From Saccharomonospora glauca K62 (GTDB lineage: Bacteria > Actinomycetota > Actinomycetes > Mycobacteriales > Pseudonocardiaceae): a stretch of DNA of 64,000 nt. Location of the stretch: assembly GCF_000243395.2 (NCBI RefSeq), contig NZ_CM001484.1, positions 664,089-728,088 of the forward strand, in the 5' to 3' direction. How positions within the stretch are numbered: position 1 is the first letter of the stretch; each line of letters starts with the position of its first letter. Under the pieces are notes generated by a model that saw only the letters and a program-made list of their open reading frames with translations, searched no databases and was not told the DNA's origin. Shown in pieces: positions 26,072-34,768 of this stretch. The translations under genes and the position numbers were made by a program.

Positions 26072-27217
26072 TCAGCGACCCGCGGGGGTGACGTTCAGCA
26101 TCATTCCGGCCAGGCCCCTGGCCCGGACGGACAGCTTCTCCGCTGCGCCCGCGAGCACTTGGCTCGCCGGAGCATCCGGGTCGGCGAGGACGAGAGGCGT
26201 GCCCGCGTCGCCCTGCTCGCGCAGCTTCGGGTCGAGGGGCACCTGACCGAGCAACGGGACCTCGGCGCCGATGGACTTGGACAACGACTCCGCCACGGTC
26301 TTGCCGCCACCCGAACCGAAGATCTCCATGCGGGTGCCGTCCGGGGTCTCGAACCAGGACATGTTCTCGATGACACCGGCGACGCGCTGACGGGTCTGCA
26401 GCGCGATGGCGCCCGCGCGTTCGGCGACCTCGGCGGCGGCCTGCTGCGGCGTGGTCACGACGAGGATCTCCGCGTTGGGGATGAGCTGCGCCACCGAGAT
26501 GGCGATGTCGCCCGTCCCCGGCGGGAGGTCCAGCAGCAGGATGTCGAGGTCACCCCAGAACACGTCGGCGAGGAACTGCTGCAAGGCCCTGTGGAGCATG
26601 GGGCCGCGCCAGACCACGGGAGTGTTGCCCGGCGTGAACATGCCGATGGAGATGACCTTCACGCCGTGCGCCTGCGGCGGCATGATCATCTTCTCGACCT
26701 TGGTGGGCTTGTCGCTCGCGCCCAGCATCCGGGGGATCGAGTGACCGTAAATGTCGGCGTCCACCACGCCCACGGACAGGCCCTTGCGCGCCATCGCGGC
26801 GGCCAGGTTGACGGTGACGCTCGACTTGCCGACCCCGCCCTTACCGGAGGCCACGCAGTACACGCGGGTCAGTGAGCCCGGCTGCGCGAACGGGATCACC
26901 GGCTCCTTGGCGTCACCACGCAGTTTCTTGCGTAGCTCGGTGCGCTGCTCGTCGCTCATCACGTCGAGTTCCACGCGCACGTCCCGAACACCGGGGAGTT
27001 TCGTCACGGCGGCCTTGGTGTCGCGCGTGATGGTGTCCCTGAGCGGACAGCCGGCCACGGTGAGGTAGACGGCGACCGTGACGACCCCGTCGTCGCCGAC
27101 GGAGATGTCCTTCACCATTCCCAACTCGGTGATCGGCTTACGGATCTCCGGATCGATGACCGAGTTCAGCGCGGCGCGCACGTCCTCGACACCGGGAGTC
27201 TCTTGCGTGGTGGTCAC
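26072..27217 (-). CDS. mrp: Mrp/ApbC family iron-sulfur cluster carrier ATPase
   Basis: An N-terminal MIP18/DUF59 domain (residues 1-95, with the conserved TVAGCPLRDTI) is fused to a deviant-Walker-A P-loop ATPase, GKGGVGKS at residues 125-132. VDADIYGHSIPRMLG and LDLPPGTGDIAIS are the switch segments. Such proteins deliver Fe-S clusters to apo-proteins. Length 381 agrees with Rv1229c, and the position after tatB is also mycobacterial. The start is GTG. Confidence 0.92.
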   Translation of the reverse strand: MTTTQETPGVEDVRAALNSVIDPEIRKPITELGMVKDISVGDDGVVTVAVYLTVAGCPLRDTITRDTKAAVTKLPGVRDVRVELDVMSDEQRTELRKKLRGDAKEPVIPFAQPGSLTRVYCVASGKGGVGKSSVTVNLAAAMARKGLSVGVVDADIYGHSIPRMLGASDKPTKVEKMIMPPQAHGVKVISIGMFTPGNTPVVWRGPMLHRALQQFLADVFWGDLDILLLDLPPGTGDIAISVAQLIPNAEILVVTTPQQAAAEVAERAGAIALQTRQRVAGVIENMSWFETPDGTRMEIFGSGGGKTVAESLSKSIGAEVPLLGQVPLDPKLREQGDAGTPLVLADPDAPASQVLAGAAEKLSVRARGLAGMMLNVTPAGR

Positions 27218-27420
27218 TGCTGCGGCACCGACCTTCTCGTCGCTGATGAGTTGCGTTCACCCCTCATGCTACGTGTCGGTAATCGATGCCCACCGGCTAC
27301 GTCCGCGCACCGAGGCGAGTTGGATGTAACATGGATCACATTATCCCGACGGTGGTCGGGGTCGCGCCATCGGGCGCGAGGAGCCGGGTGGCACGGCCCC
27401 GCGGAAAGCGGGTGACGATC

Positions 27421-28278
27421 ATGGCAACGTTGCTGGTCGTCTGCGTCGTCCTCGGCATCGTGTTGGTCGTGCTGGCGGCCTCGTCGATACGGGTGATCAG
27501 GCAGTACGAGCGCGGCCTGATCTTCCGGTTCGGTCGGGTGGCCAGGGCGCCGAAGGAGCCGGGGCTGGCCCTGATCGTTCCGGTGGTCGATCGCATGCAC
27601 AAGGTGAACATGCAGGTCGTGACGCTGCCGGTGCCCGCGCAGGACGGCATCACGCGCGACAACGTCACCGTGCGCGTGGACGCGGTGGTGTACTTCCGGG
27701 TGATCGATCCGGTGCAGGCGATCGTCGGCGTGGAGAACTATCGGTTCGCCATGTTGCAGGTGGCGCAGGCGAGCCTGCGGCGCACGATCGGGGAAAGCAA
27801 TCTCGACGACCTGCTATCGCATCGGGAGCGGCTCAACGAGGGGCTCGAATTGATGATCGACAGCCCGGCCGCGACATGGGGCATCCACATCGATCGGGTG
27901 GAGATCAAGGACGTGGCGCTGCCGGAGTTCATGAAGCGGGCCATGTCGCGGCAGGCCGAGGCCGAACGCGAGCGCCGGGGTCGTGTGATCGCGGCCGAAG
28001 GTGAGTTGCAGGCGTCGGAGAAGTTGTCCCAGGCGGCGGCGACGATGGCGGCCACGCCCGCGGCGTTGCAGTTGCGGTTGTTGGAGACCGTGGTCGAGGT
28101 GGCGGCCGAGAAGAACTCGACTCTGGTGCTGCCGTTTCCCGTGGAGCTGTTGCGCTTCCTCGACGAGGCGGCGAAGCGGGACGCGGCGACGCGCGAGGGA
28201 GGTGCCGGGGAGCCGGTCGCTCCCGCGCCTCGCCGGGAGCCGGTCGCGAACCCCGAACCCGGCTTCGCGCCCCGGTGA
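27421..28278 (+). CDS. Stomatin/prohibitin-like (SPFH) membrane protein
   Basis: A slipin-type protein of about 285 residues: N-terminal membrane helix (LLVVCVVLGIVLVVLAASS), then the SPFH domain beginning RVIRQYERGLIFRFGRV and running to about residue 180 (IKDVALPEFMKRAMSRQ), then a helical coiled coil rich in Ala and Glu and a Pro-rich end. SPFH proteins scaffold membrane microdomains. The start may be GTG 27412 (GGAAAG upstream) or ATG 27421. A NfeD-like partner, often adjacent, is not present. A 12-bp hairpin covers its stop codon. Confidence 0.85.
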   Translation: MATLLVVCVVLGIVLVVLAASSIRVIRQYERGLIFRFGRVARAPKEPGLALIVPVVDRMHKVNMQVVTLPVPAQDGITRDNVTVRVDAVVYFRVIDPVQAIVGVENYRFAMLQVAQASLRRTIGESNLDDLLSHRERLNEGLELMIDSPAATWGIHIDRVEIKDVALPEFMKRAMSRQAEAERERRGRVIAAEGELQASEKLSQAAATMAATPAALQLRLLETVVEVAAEKNSTLVLPFPVELLRFLDEAAKRDAATREGGAGEPVAPAPRREPVANPEPGFAPR

Positions 28279-28301
28279 CCGTCGAGGGTGGTCACCGGGG
28301 C
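28269..28301 (+). terminator. Hairpin across the SPFH gene stop codon
   Basis: A perfect 12-bp GC-rich stem (arms 28269-28280 and 28290-28301, 9-base loop) begins inside the last codons and includes the TGA. No T run follows directly, so it may act as a weak or factor-assisted terminator. Confidence 0.55.
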
Positions 28302-28437
28302 CCGTCGGCCGCCGTTTCGCCGGGTGTCGAGCCGGATCGTCGCCGTGCTCACCGGTTTTACGGGTGTACGAAGCGTGAGATCATGGGTGCCACCCGCCTC
28401 AGGTGGTCGGCCAGCGCAACAGAGCAGAACACAGGTG

Positions 28438-28959
28438 ATGATCGTGACCGGTCCCTTCTCGTCGGGTAACCAGACGCCGAGGTTGCCGCGTCTTCCCACG
28501 CCGCCGTCCGGTTGGCCGATCGGCTCGTACGCCACCTACGAGGAGGCGCAGCGCGCCGTTGACTACCTCGCGGACAAGGAATTCCAAGTTCAGGACGTCA
28601 CCATCGTGGGGGTCGACCTGATGCTCGTGGAGCGCGTGCTCGGTCGGCTGTCGTGGGCGAAGGTGTTGGGCACCGGTGCGGCGTCGGGCGCGTGGTTCGG
28701 TGTGTTCATCGGCGTGCTGCTGAGCTTGTTCAACCCCGCCCAAGGGTTTTCGTACGTGCCGTTGTTGGTAGGCCTGGTCGCCGGTGTGGTGTTCGGCGCG
28801 GCCTCGGCCGCCATGGGCTATGCCTTCACTCGCGGTAGGCGTGACTTCTCGTCGGCGAGTCAGCTCGTGGCGGGGAGGTACGACGTGCTCTGCCAGCCCC
28901 GAACTGCCGAGAAAGGTCGCGATCTGCTTGCACGTCTCGCCATGGGGTCACACGGCTGA
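28438..28959 (+). CDS. General-stress-protein-17M-like membrane protein
   Basis: A 173-residue protein with an N-terminal YflT/GSP17M-type domain (GSYATYEEAQRAVDYLADKEF to VTIVGVDLMLVER), two hydrophobic glycine-rich helices (AASGAWFGVFIGVLLSLF and LVGLVAGVVFGAASAAMG) and a C-terminal segment ending in a nucleotide-like YDVLC fold piece. M. tuberculosis Rv1234, just before lpqY, is the likely counterpart. Start ATG 28438 or GTG 28435; the ribosome-binding site is weak. Function unknown. Confidence 0.75.
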   Translation: MIVTGPFSSGNQTPRLPRLPTPPSGWPIGSYATYEEAQRAVDYLADKEFQVQDVTIVGVDLMLVERVLGRLSWAKVLGTGAASGAWFGVFIGVLLSLFNPAQGFSYVPLLVGLVAGVVFGAASAAMGYAFTRGRRDFSSASQLVAGRYDVLCQPRTAEKGRDLLARLAMGSHG

Positions 28960-29023
28960 GGGAACAAGGTCTTTTATTTGACCTTCGATCGTTACTGTCT
29001 GTACTTGCGAGCTGCTTCCCACC

Positions 29024-29071
29024 GGCATAGATTTATGCCACCTGTCACAGGCGCTTTCCCGGCCCTGTGAC
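29024..29071. promoter_or_regulatory. Two inverted repeats upstream of the sugar ABC operon
   Basis: GGCATA-GATT-TATGCC (29024-29039) is a perfect palindrome of 6-bp arms. Directly after it GTCACAGG and CCTGTGAC (29044-29051 and 29064-29071) form a perfect 8-bp inverted repeat 12 bp apart. Both lie within 120 bp of the lpqY start and are good candidates for operators controlling sugar uptake. No dedicated regulator gene is next to them. Confidence 0.5.
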
Positions 29072-29140
29072 GTCGATGTCCGTGCACGTCGTGGTGGTGG
29101 GCTCGTCTCTGCCACCCAACGTGTGGTGGGGAGGAGACAC

Positions 29141-30466
29141 ATGGTGGAGGTCGCTGCGCGGCGGCGGCTCCGGCGTTCACCCGTTCGAGTAGCGGCGATG
29201 CTCGGTGTCACTGCGGTGACGGGGGCGCTGCTGACCGCGTGCGGGTCGAGCGATGGCATGCAGATCAACGTCTACTACGCCCCGGAAGACAACTTCCAGA
29301 AGGTGGTGGACGACTGCAACAGGCAGGCGGGCGGTCGCTACGAGATCGTCTACAACAAGCTGCCCCGTGACGCCGATGGCCAGCGCGAGCAGATGGTCCG
29401 CAGGCTCGCTGCCGGTGACACCTCGATGGACGTTCTGGGCCTGGACGTCACGTGGGTGCCCGAGTTCGCGGAGGCGGGCTGGATCGAGGAGTGGACCGGC
29501 GAGAACAAGGCCGAGGCCGAGCAGGACGTGCTCCCCGGCCCGCTGGAGACGGCCATGTGGGACGGCCGGTTGTACGCCGCTCCGAAGAACACGAACGTCC
29601 AGCTGCTCTGGTACGACGACCGCATCACCCCCGAGCCTCCGCGCACGTGGGAAGAGATGATGGAGATGTCGCGGCAGCTCCGTGAGCAGGGCAAGCCGCA
29701 CCAGATCCTCTTCACCGGTGCGCAGTACGAAGGCCTCGTCGTGGTCTACAACTCGATCGCCGAGTCGGCGGGCGGGCGCATCCTGTCCGAGGACGGCAAT
29801 TCGGTGGTGATCGACTCCGGTGCCGTGCGCGGGCTGGAGATCCTGAAGGAGGTCAGCTCGACCGGGCTCACCGACCCGTCGCTGACCAACCAGCAGGAGG
29901 ACCAGGTACGGCTGACGTTCCAGCAGGGGCGCGGTGCGTTCCAGCTCAACTGGCCGTTCGTCTACGCGTCCTACGCCGCCGAGAAGCCGGACGAGTTGGA
30001 GCACTTCAAGTGGGCGCCCTACCCCGGTGTCGGTGAGCCCGGCACCGGACGCAGCACCATCGGTGGTTACAACCTCGCGGTGAGCTCGTCGTCGGAGCAC
30101 AAGGAGGAGGCGTTCGAGGCGGCGCTGTGCCTGCGCAGCCCCGAGCACCAGAAGTTCTCCGCGCTCATGGACGGTGTGCCGCCCACGGTCGAGTCGGTTT
30201 ACAACGACCCGACGCCGCTCGATCCGTCGCAGCCCGCCGACGCCGAGTCGAACCCGACCATGGAACAGAAGTACCCGATGAAGGACACCATTCGGGATCA
30301 GCTCAAGAACGCGGCGGTGCGTCCGTTGACCCCGGCGTACCAGAACCTGTCCATCGTCATGGCGAAGATCCTGTCGCCGCCGTCGGCGATCGACCCGCAG
30401 GCGACCGCGCAGCGGTTGCGCGACCAGCTCGACGAGGCGCTCAGCTCGAAGGGCGTGATCCCATGA
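29141..30466 (+). CDS. lpqY: Sugar (trehalose-type) ABC substrate-binding lipoprotein
   Basis: A 441-residue family 1 extracellular solute-binding lipoprotein. The signal peptide ends in lipobox LTAC (C34). GRLYAAPKNTNVQLLWYDD and TWEEMMEMSRQL are typical of the MalE-like fold. With the next three genes it forms the LpqY-SugABC-type importer that in mycobacteria recycles trehalose released from trehalose monomycolate. Without known mycolate genes in view, general trehalose or another disaccharide is possible. GAGGAG precedes the ATG by 5 bp; a start at 29123 would lie before this site. It overlaps the next gene by 4 bp. Confidence 0.87.
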   Translation: MVEVAARRRLRRSPVRVAAMLGVTAVTGALLTACGSSDGMQINVYYAPEDNFQKVVDDCNRQAGGRYEIVYNKLPRDADGQREQMVRRLAAGDTSMDVLGLDVTWVPEFAEAGWIEEWTGENKAEAEQDVLPGPLETAMWDGRLYAAPKNTNVQLLWYDDRITPEPPRTWEEMMEMSRQLREQGKPHQILFTGAQYEGLVVVYNSIAESAGGRILSEDGNSVVIDSGAVRGLEILKEVSSTGLTDPSLTNQQEDQVRLTFQQGRGAFQLNWPFVYASYAAEKPDELEHFKWAPYPGVGEPGTGRSTIGGYNLAVSSSSEHKEEAFEAALCLRSPEHQKFSALMDGVPPTVESVYNDPTPLDPSQPADAESNPTMEQKYPMKDTIRDQLKNAAVRPLTPAYQNLSIVMAKILSPPSAIDPQATAQRLRDQLDEALSSKGVIP

Positions 30467-31431
30467 GTGACACGGCCGCAACCTCGGCGACCCGGACCGC
30501 GTCCGCGCGGCGTGTCGAGACGGAGGCGAAGCGGGGCAAGGCCCCGATGAGCGAGGGCAAGCGGGCCGAGCGCAGGCTCGGGCTGTTGCTGGTGGCTCCC
30601 GCTGCGATCGTGATGCTGGCCGTCACCGGCTACCCGATCATCTACTCGGTGTGGCTGTCGCTGCAGCGTTACGACCTGCGGTTCCCCGACGAGCGCGAGT
30701 TCGTCTGGTTCGACAACTACGCCGCCGTGCTCACCAACTCGTACTGGTGGACGGCGTTCGGCGTCACCATGCTCATCACGGTGGTGTCGGTGGCCATCGA
30801 GTTCGTGCTCGGCATGGCACTGGCCCTCGTCATGCACCGGACGTTGGTGGGTCGGGGACTCGTGCGCACGGTGGCGTTGATCCCGTACGGCATCGTCACG
30901 GTCGTGGCGGCGTTCTCGTGGTTCTACGCCTGGACGCCCGAGACGGGGTACCTCGCCAACGCGCTCGCGCCCGACGGCGCACCGTTGACCGAGCAGTGGT
31001 CGTCGCTCGGCATCATCATCCTGGCCGAGGTGTGGAAGACCACGCCGTTTATGGCGTTGCTGCTCATGGCGGGTCTGGCGCTCGTGCCGGACGACCTGAT
31101 GAAGGCGGCGTCGATGGACGGCGCGAACGCCTGGCAGCGGTTCACCAAGGTGATGCTGCCGGTGATGAAGCCCGCCATCCTCGTGGCTCTGCTGTTCCGC
31201 ACCCTCGACGCGTTCCGGGTGTTCGACAACATCTTCGTGCTGACGAGCGGCGCCAACGACACCTCGTCGGTGTCGATGCAGACCTACAACAACCTGATGA
31301 AGGGGCTGAATCTCGGCATCGGCTCCACGATGGCCGTGCTGATCTTCATCGCGGTGGCGATCATCGCGTTCATCTTCATCAAGGTGTTCGGTACGGCGGC
31401 GCCGGGCAGTGACCAGGAGGGAAGGCGCTGA
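30463..31431 (+). CDS. sugA: Sugar ABC transporter permease, SugA type
   Basis: A 322-residue inner-membrane permease with six helices; the EAA loop that docks the ATPase is [20 protein letters not shown]. The N-terminal 40 residues are hydrophilic and basic, ahead of [22 protein letters not shown] overlap with lpqY and TGATG overlap with sugB set both ends and imply coupled translation. Counterpart of Rv1236. Confidence 0.88.
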   Translation: MSDTAATSATRTASARRVETEAKRGKAPMSEGKRAERRLGLLLVAPAAIVMLAVTGYPIIYSVWLSLQRYDLRFPDEREFVWFDNYAAVLTNSYWWTAFGVTMLITVVSVAIEFVLGMALALVMHRTLVGRGLVRTVALIPYGIVTVVAAFSWFYAWTPETGYLANALAPDGAPLTEQWSSLGIIILAEVWKTTPFMALLLMAGLALVPDDLMKAASMDGANAWQRFTKVMLPVMKPAILVALLFRTLDAFRVFDNIFVLTSGANDTSSVSMQTYNNLMKGLNLGIGSTMAVLIFIAVAIIAFIFIKVFGTAAPGSDQEGRR

Positions 31432-32270
31432 TGGCCATGGGTACGGTCACCACCGCGCGCAAGGCGCGGTGGGCGCTGATCGACATCATCGTCGTGGTGT
31501 ACGCGCTGGTGCCGGTGCTGTGGATCGTCTCCCTGTCGTTCAAGACGAAGGAGACGCTCGCGGACGGCAACTTCATCCCGCGCGAGTGGACGCTCGACAA
31601 CTACCGCGAGATCTTCGCGACCAACGAGTTCATCCGGCCGCTCGTCAACTCGATCGGTATCGCGCTCATCGCGACGTTGATCGCCGTGATCCTCGGCATG
31701 ATGGCGGCGTACGCGGTGGCCCGGCTCGACTTCCCCGGCAAGAAGCTGCTCATCGGGGTGTCGCTGCTGATCGCGATGTTCCCGCAGATCTCCCTGGTGA
31801 CGCCGCTGTTCAACATCGAGCGCGAACTCGGGTTGTTCGACACGTGGCCGGGGCTGATCCTGCCCTACATCACCTTCGCGCTGCCGCTTGCGATCTACAC
31901 ACTGTCGGCGTTCTTCCGCGAGATTCCGTGGGAGCTGGAGAAGGCGGCGAAGATGGACGGCGCCACTCCGGCACAGGCGTTCCGCAAGGTCATCGCACCG
32001 CTGGCCGCGCCGGGCGTGTTCACCTCGGCGATCCTGGTGTTCATCTTCTGCTGGAACGACTTCCTGTTCGCCATCTCGCTGACGTCCACGGAGGCGTCGC
32101 GGACGGTGCCCGCCGCGCTGTCGTTCTTCACGGGTGCCTCGCAGTTTGAGGACCCCACGGGGACCATTTCGGCGGCCGCGGTGGTGATCACCATTCCGAT
32201 CATTGTGTTCGTGTTGTTCTTCCAGCGACGCATCGTCGCGGGGCTGACCTCCGGTGCGGTGAAGGGGTAG
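31431..32270 (+). CDS. sugB: Sugar ABC transporter permease, SugB type
   Basis: Second permease (279 residues, six helices). The EAA loop reads [19 protein letters not shown], and [10 protein letters not shown] and [12 protein letters not shown] are common in the MalG class. It starts on the last base of the sugA stop codon and ends 3 bp before sugC. Counterpart of Rv1237. Confidence 0.88.
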   Translation: MAMGTVTTARKARWALIDIIVVVYALVPVLWIVSLSFKTKETLADGNFIPREWTLDNYREIFATNEFIRPLVNSIGIALIATLIAVILGMMAAYAVARLDFPGKKLLIGVSLLIAMFPQISLVTPLFNIERELGLFDTWPGLILPYITFALPLAIYTLSAFFREIPWELEKAAKMDGATPAQAFRKVIAPLAAPGVFTSAILVFIFCWNDFLFAISLTSTEASRTVPAALSFFTGASQFEDPTGTISAAAVVITIPIIVFVLFFQRRIVAGLTSGAVKG

Positions 32271-32273
32271 GCA

Positions 32274-33455
32274 ATGTCTGAGATCGTGCTCGACAAGGTG
32301 ACCAAGCGGTATCCCGACGGAGCCCTCGCCGTGTCGGAGATGGACATCCACATCAAGGACGGGGAGTTCATCATCCTCGTCGGTCCGTCCGGCTGCGGGA
32401 AGTCGACGGCGCTGAACATGATCGCGGGGCTGGAGGACATCACCTCCGGGGAACTGCGCATCGACGGCGAGCGCGCCAACGAGAAGACGCCGAAGGACCG
32501 CGACATCGCGATGGTGTTCCAGTCCTACGCGCTCTACCCGCACATGAGCGTGCGGGAGAACATGGCGTTTCCGTTGCGACTGGCCAAGGTGGACGACGCC
32601 ACGGTGAAGCGGAAGGTGGAGGAGGCCGCGCGCATCCTCGACCTGACGCAGTACTTGGACCGCAAGCCGGCGAACCTCTCCGGTGGGCAGCGGCAGCGGG
32701 TCGCCATGGGGCGAGCCATCGTGCGTAACCCCAAGGCGTTCCTCATGGACGAGCCGTTGTCCAACCTGGACGCCAAGTTGCGGGGTCAGATGCGCACGTC
32801 GGTGTCGAAGCTGCAGAGGCAGCTCGGCACCACCACCATCTACGTCACCCACGACCAGACCGAGGCCATGACGCTCGGCGACCGGGTCGTGGTGTTGCGT
32901 GGCGGTGTCGTGCAGCAGATCGGCGCGCCGCAGTTCCTCTACGACAACCCCGCGAACCTGTTCGTGGCCGGGTTCATCGGCTCGCCCTCGATGAACTTCG
33001 TGCCGGCCACCCTGGAGAACGGGGCGTTGAACAGCGCCTTGGGCACCATCGAGTTGCCCGACCGGCTGCGGCGGTTGGCCGAACGGGCCGACGCGCCGCG
33101 CGAGGTGATCATGGGTGTGCGCCCGGAGAGCTTCGAGGACGCCGCGCTGCTCGACGACGCGCACCGCCGGAGTGGCACCACCTTCAGCGCGACCGTGGAC
33201 GTGCTGGAGTCGATGGGCTCCGAGAAGTACGCCTACTTCACGGTGGAGACGGAGCTCGCGCAGACCGCCGAACTCGCCGAGCTCGCGGCGGACGCGGGTT
33301 CGGCGGACGTGCCGGGGGCGGGCTCGACGCTCGTGGCCCGGCTGTCGGCGGCCTCGGAGGTCCGGGAGGGCGAGCAGGCGCAGGTGTGGTTCGACCCGGA
33401 GAAGCTCCACCTCTTCGACCCGTCCTCGGGCAAGAACCTCACCTACGAAGGCTGA
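32274..33455 (+). CDS. sugC: Sugar ABC transporter ATPase, SugC/MsmK type
   Basis: ATP-binding subunit of 393 residues. Walker A is GPSGCGKST (37-45), the signature NLSGGQRQRVAMGRAIV, Walker B FLMDEPLSNLD and the switch VTHDQTEAMTLG. A C-terminal OB-like regulatory domain (about residues 240-393) is typical of MalK/UgpC proteins and can serve more than one importer. It is the last gene of the operon; the 467 bp beyond it hold only repeats. Confidence 0.92.
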   Translation: MSEIVLDKVTKRYPDGALAVSEMDIHIKDGEFIILVGPSGCGKSTALNMIAGLEDITSGELRIDGERANEKTPKDRDIAMVFQSYALYPHMSVRENMAFPLRLAKVDDATVKRKVEEAARILDLTQYLDRKPANLSGGQRQRVAMGRAIVRNPKAFLMDEPLSNLDAKLRGQMRTSVSKLQRQLGTTTIYVTHDQTEAMTLGDRVVVLRGGVVQQIGAPQFLYDNPANLFVAGFIGSPSMNFVPATLENGALNSALGTIELPDRLRRLAERADAPREVIMGVRPESFEDAALLDDAHRRSGTTFSATVDVLESMGSEKYAYFTVETELAQTAELAELAADAGSADVPGAGSTLVARLSAASEVREGEQAQVWFDPEKLHLFDPSSGKNLTYEG

Positions 33456-33492
33456 CGCAGGAAGCCAAGCAGGCTGCGGGCACCGAAAGTTC

Positions 33493-33618
33493 GTGTCCGC
33501 AGCCTGTGTGCTTGTGTCCGCAGCCTGTGTGCTTGTGTCCGCAGGTTGTGTGCGGGTGTTTGCAGCCTGTGTACCCGTGTCCGCGGGTTGGGGACGGGTG
33601 TTCGCACTTCTCGTACGG
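33493..33618 (+). repeat. 21-bp repeat locus B, left arm (six units)
   Basis: Six plus-oriented units start at 33493, 33514, 33535, 33556, 33577 and 33598, each exactly 21 bp after the last. They begin GTGTCCGCA, GTGTTTGCA or GTGTTCGCA; the first two are identical and the others have drifted in their second half. The arm begins 37 bp after the sugC stop codon and faces the much larger right arm. Confidence 0.88.
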
Positions 33619-33637
33619 AGGTTTGGAGGTCTAGGGA

Positions 33638-33667
33638 GCGTGTCCGCGCCGGAGGTCGCGGACACGC
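33638..33667. repeat. Hairpin at the junction of the two arms
   Basis: GCGTGTCCGCG (33638-33648) and CGCGGACACGC (33657-33667) pair perfectly over 11 bp with an 8-base loop. The left half is a solitary repeat core in plus orientation; the right half is the first part of the long tandem array. Confidence 0.75.
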
Positions 33668-33922
33668 GTGCGGGAAGTGCGGACACGCGTGCGGGAAGTG
33701 CGGACACGCGTGCGGGAAGTGCGGACACGCGTGCGGGAAGTGCGGACACGCGTGCGGGAAGTGCGGACACGCGTGCGGGAAGTGCGGACACGCGTGCGGG
33801 AAGTGCGGACACGCGTGCGGGAAGTGCGGACACGCGTGCGGGAAGTGCGGACACGCGTGCGGGAAGTGCGGACACGCGTGCGGGAAGTGCGGACACGCGT
33901 GCGGGAAGTGCGGACACGCGTG
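33658..33922 (-). repeat. 21-bp repeat locus B, right arm (12 identical tandem copies)
   Basis: Twelve identical copies of a 21-bp unit (GCGGACACGCG then TGCGGGAAGT) fill 33658-33909, followed by a 13-base partial copy that stops at 33922, directly against the stop codon of the ParB-like gene (33923-33925). Read on the minus strand each unit starts GTGTCCGCA. Complete identity of the copies suggests recent expansion by slippage or unequal exchange. Because 21 is a multiple of three, all frames stay open and give long false reading frames on both strands. There are no spacers, so it is not a CRISPR array. Confidence 0.92.
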
Positions 33923-34768
33923 TCAGCGGCGTTGGAGGCGGACGGCTCGGATGACGTCGTCGTCCCAGCGATGGGTGCGGATCATGCGGTAGCGTTCCCC
34001 GGCGACCCAGAGGTACGCCTCGGCTTCCGTGCGGTCGCCCACCAGTTCGGCCTGGCGCAGCATCTGCACCACCGGCTGGTACTCCTCCTCGTACCACCGC
34101 CGCGCCACGGTCACCCGGTCGAGCAAGGTGCCCTCGTCCTGCATCAGCCGAAAACCCCAGGCCTCGACGTGTTCCCCGAGCCGGGCGTAGTCCTCGGGCT
34201 CGGTCACCACCACGGCCGCACGGGCCTCGCCGCGCAACGGCACTCGCTCCAGGAACAGCCTCCGGTAGCCCTTGACGATGAGGTCACCCCGGTACCGGAT
34301 GCCGGCGGGGTTCAGTTTGGTCCGCACCAGGGTGACGTTGGCCTCGATCGAGGTCAGCCCCAGCGCGTACGCCACCGACACCCGGTGGTGCCCGTCGATC
34401 ACGAAGTGCAGGTCGCCGACCCGGTAGACGTCGATGGGCGGGATGTGCTCACCGCGTCTGCTCGCCGTGGCGAGCCGCTCCCAGCGCTGCCGTACCCGCG
34501 CGGACGTGGGCCGGAACCGGCGGTCGAAGTCACGGCTGCGGTCCACGCTGCCCACGATGGAGTCGAGCCGGATCACCCGCAGTCCGATCCGCCGTTCGTT
34601 TTCCTTGCCGAGGGCTTCCACCACCTCGTCGAACGGCAGCATGATGTTGACGTCGTCCGGTTCGCGCCGCAGCCAGTTGGCCAGCCGGGACAACACCTGA
34701 CGACGTCGTGCTCGGAGGAAGTCGTACTCGGCGTCGGCGCGTGGGAAACCCGTGTCGCGGCTTTTCAC
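33923..34768 (-). CDS. ParB-like nuclease-domain protein
   Basis: A 281-residue protein with a ParB/sulfiredoxin-like core: LPFDEVVEALGKENERR then IRLDSIVGSVDRSRDF and the hallmark VIDGHHRVSVAYALG (DGHHRV at 125-130). It lacks the helix-turn-helix of chromosome-partitioning ParB. The C-terminal half (YRGDLIVKGYRRLFLERVP onward) is not recognised. The GTG start has GGAGG 5 bp upstream and overlaps the phosphoesterase stop by 4 bp, so it is the last gene of a corA-small protein-phosphoesterase-ParB-like operon. Its role is unknown; a nucleotide- or ADP-dependent regulatory function is possible. The repeat array starts right at its stop codon. Confidence 0.78.
   Translation of the reverse strand: MKSRDTGFPRADAEYDFLRARRRQVLSRLANWLRREPDDVNIMLPFDEVVEALGKENERRIGLRVIRLDSIVGSVDRSRDFDRRFRPTSARVRQRWERLATASRRGEHIPPIDVYRVGDLHFVIDGHHRVSVAYALGLTSIEANVTLVRTKLNPAGIRYRGDLIVKGYRRLFLERVPLRGEARAAVVVTEPEDYARLGEHVEAWGFRLMQDEGTLLDRVTVARRWYEEEYQPVVQMLRQAELVGDRTEAEAYLWVAGERYRMIRTHRWDDDVIRAVRLQRR

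Noticed and set aside
33658-33922. CRISPR array
   Set aside because: The copies are contiguous with no spacers and the unit is 21 bp; no cas genes are nearby. The RecB/Cas4-like gene at 41.2 kb is a stand-alone repair-type nuclease.
31284-34097. A 937-codon minus-strand frame and a 419-codon plus-strand frame (33668-34927) through the repeat array
   Set aside because: The 21-bp period keeps all frames open, giving artificial TRVREVR or PARVSAL repeats; the outer parts are antisense to sugABC and to the ParB-like gene.
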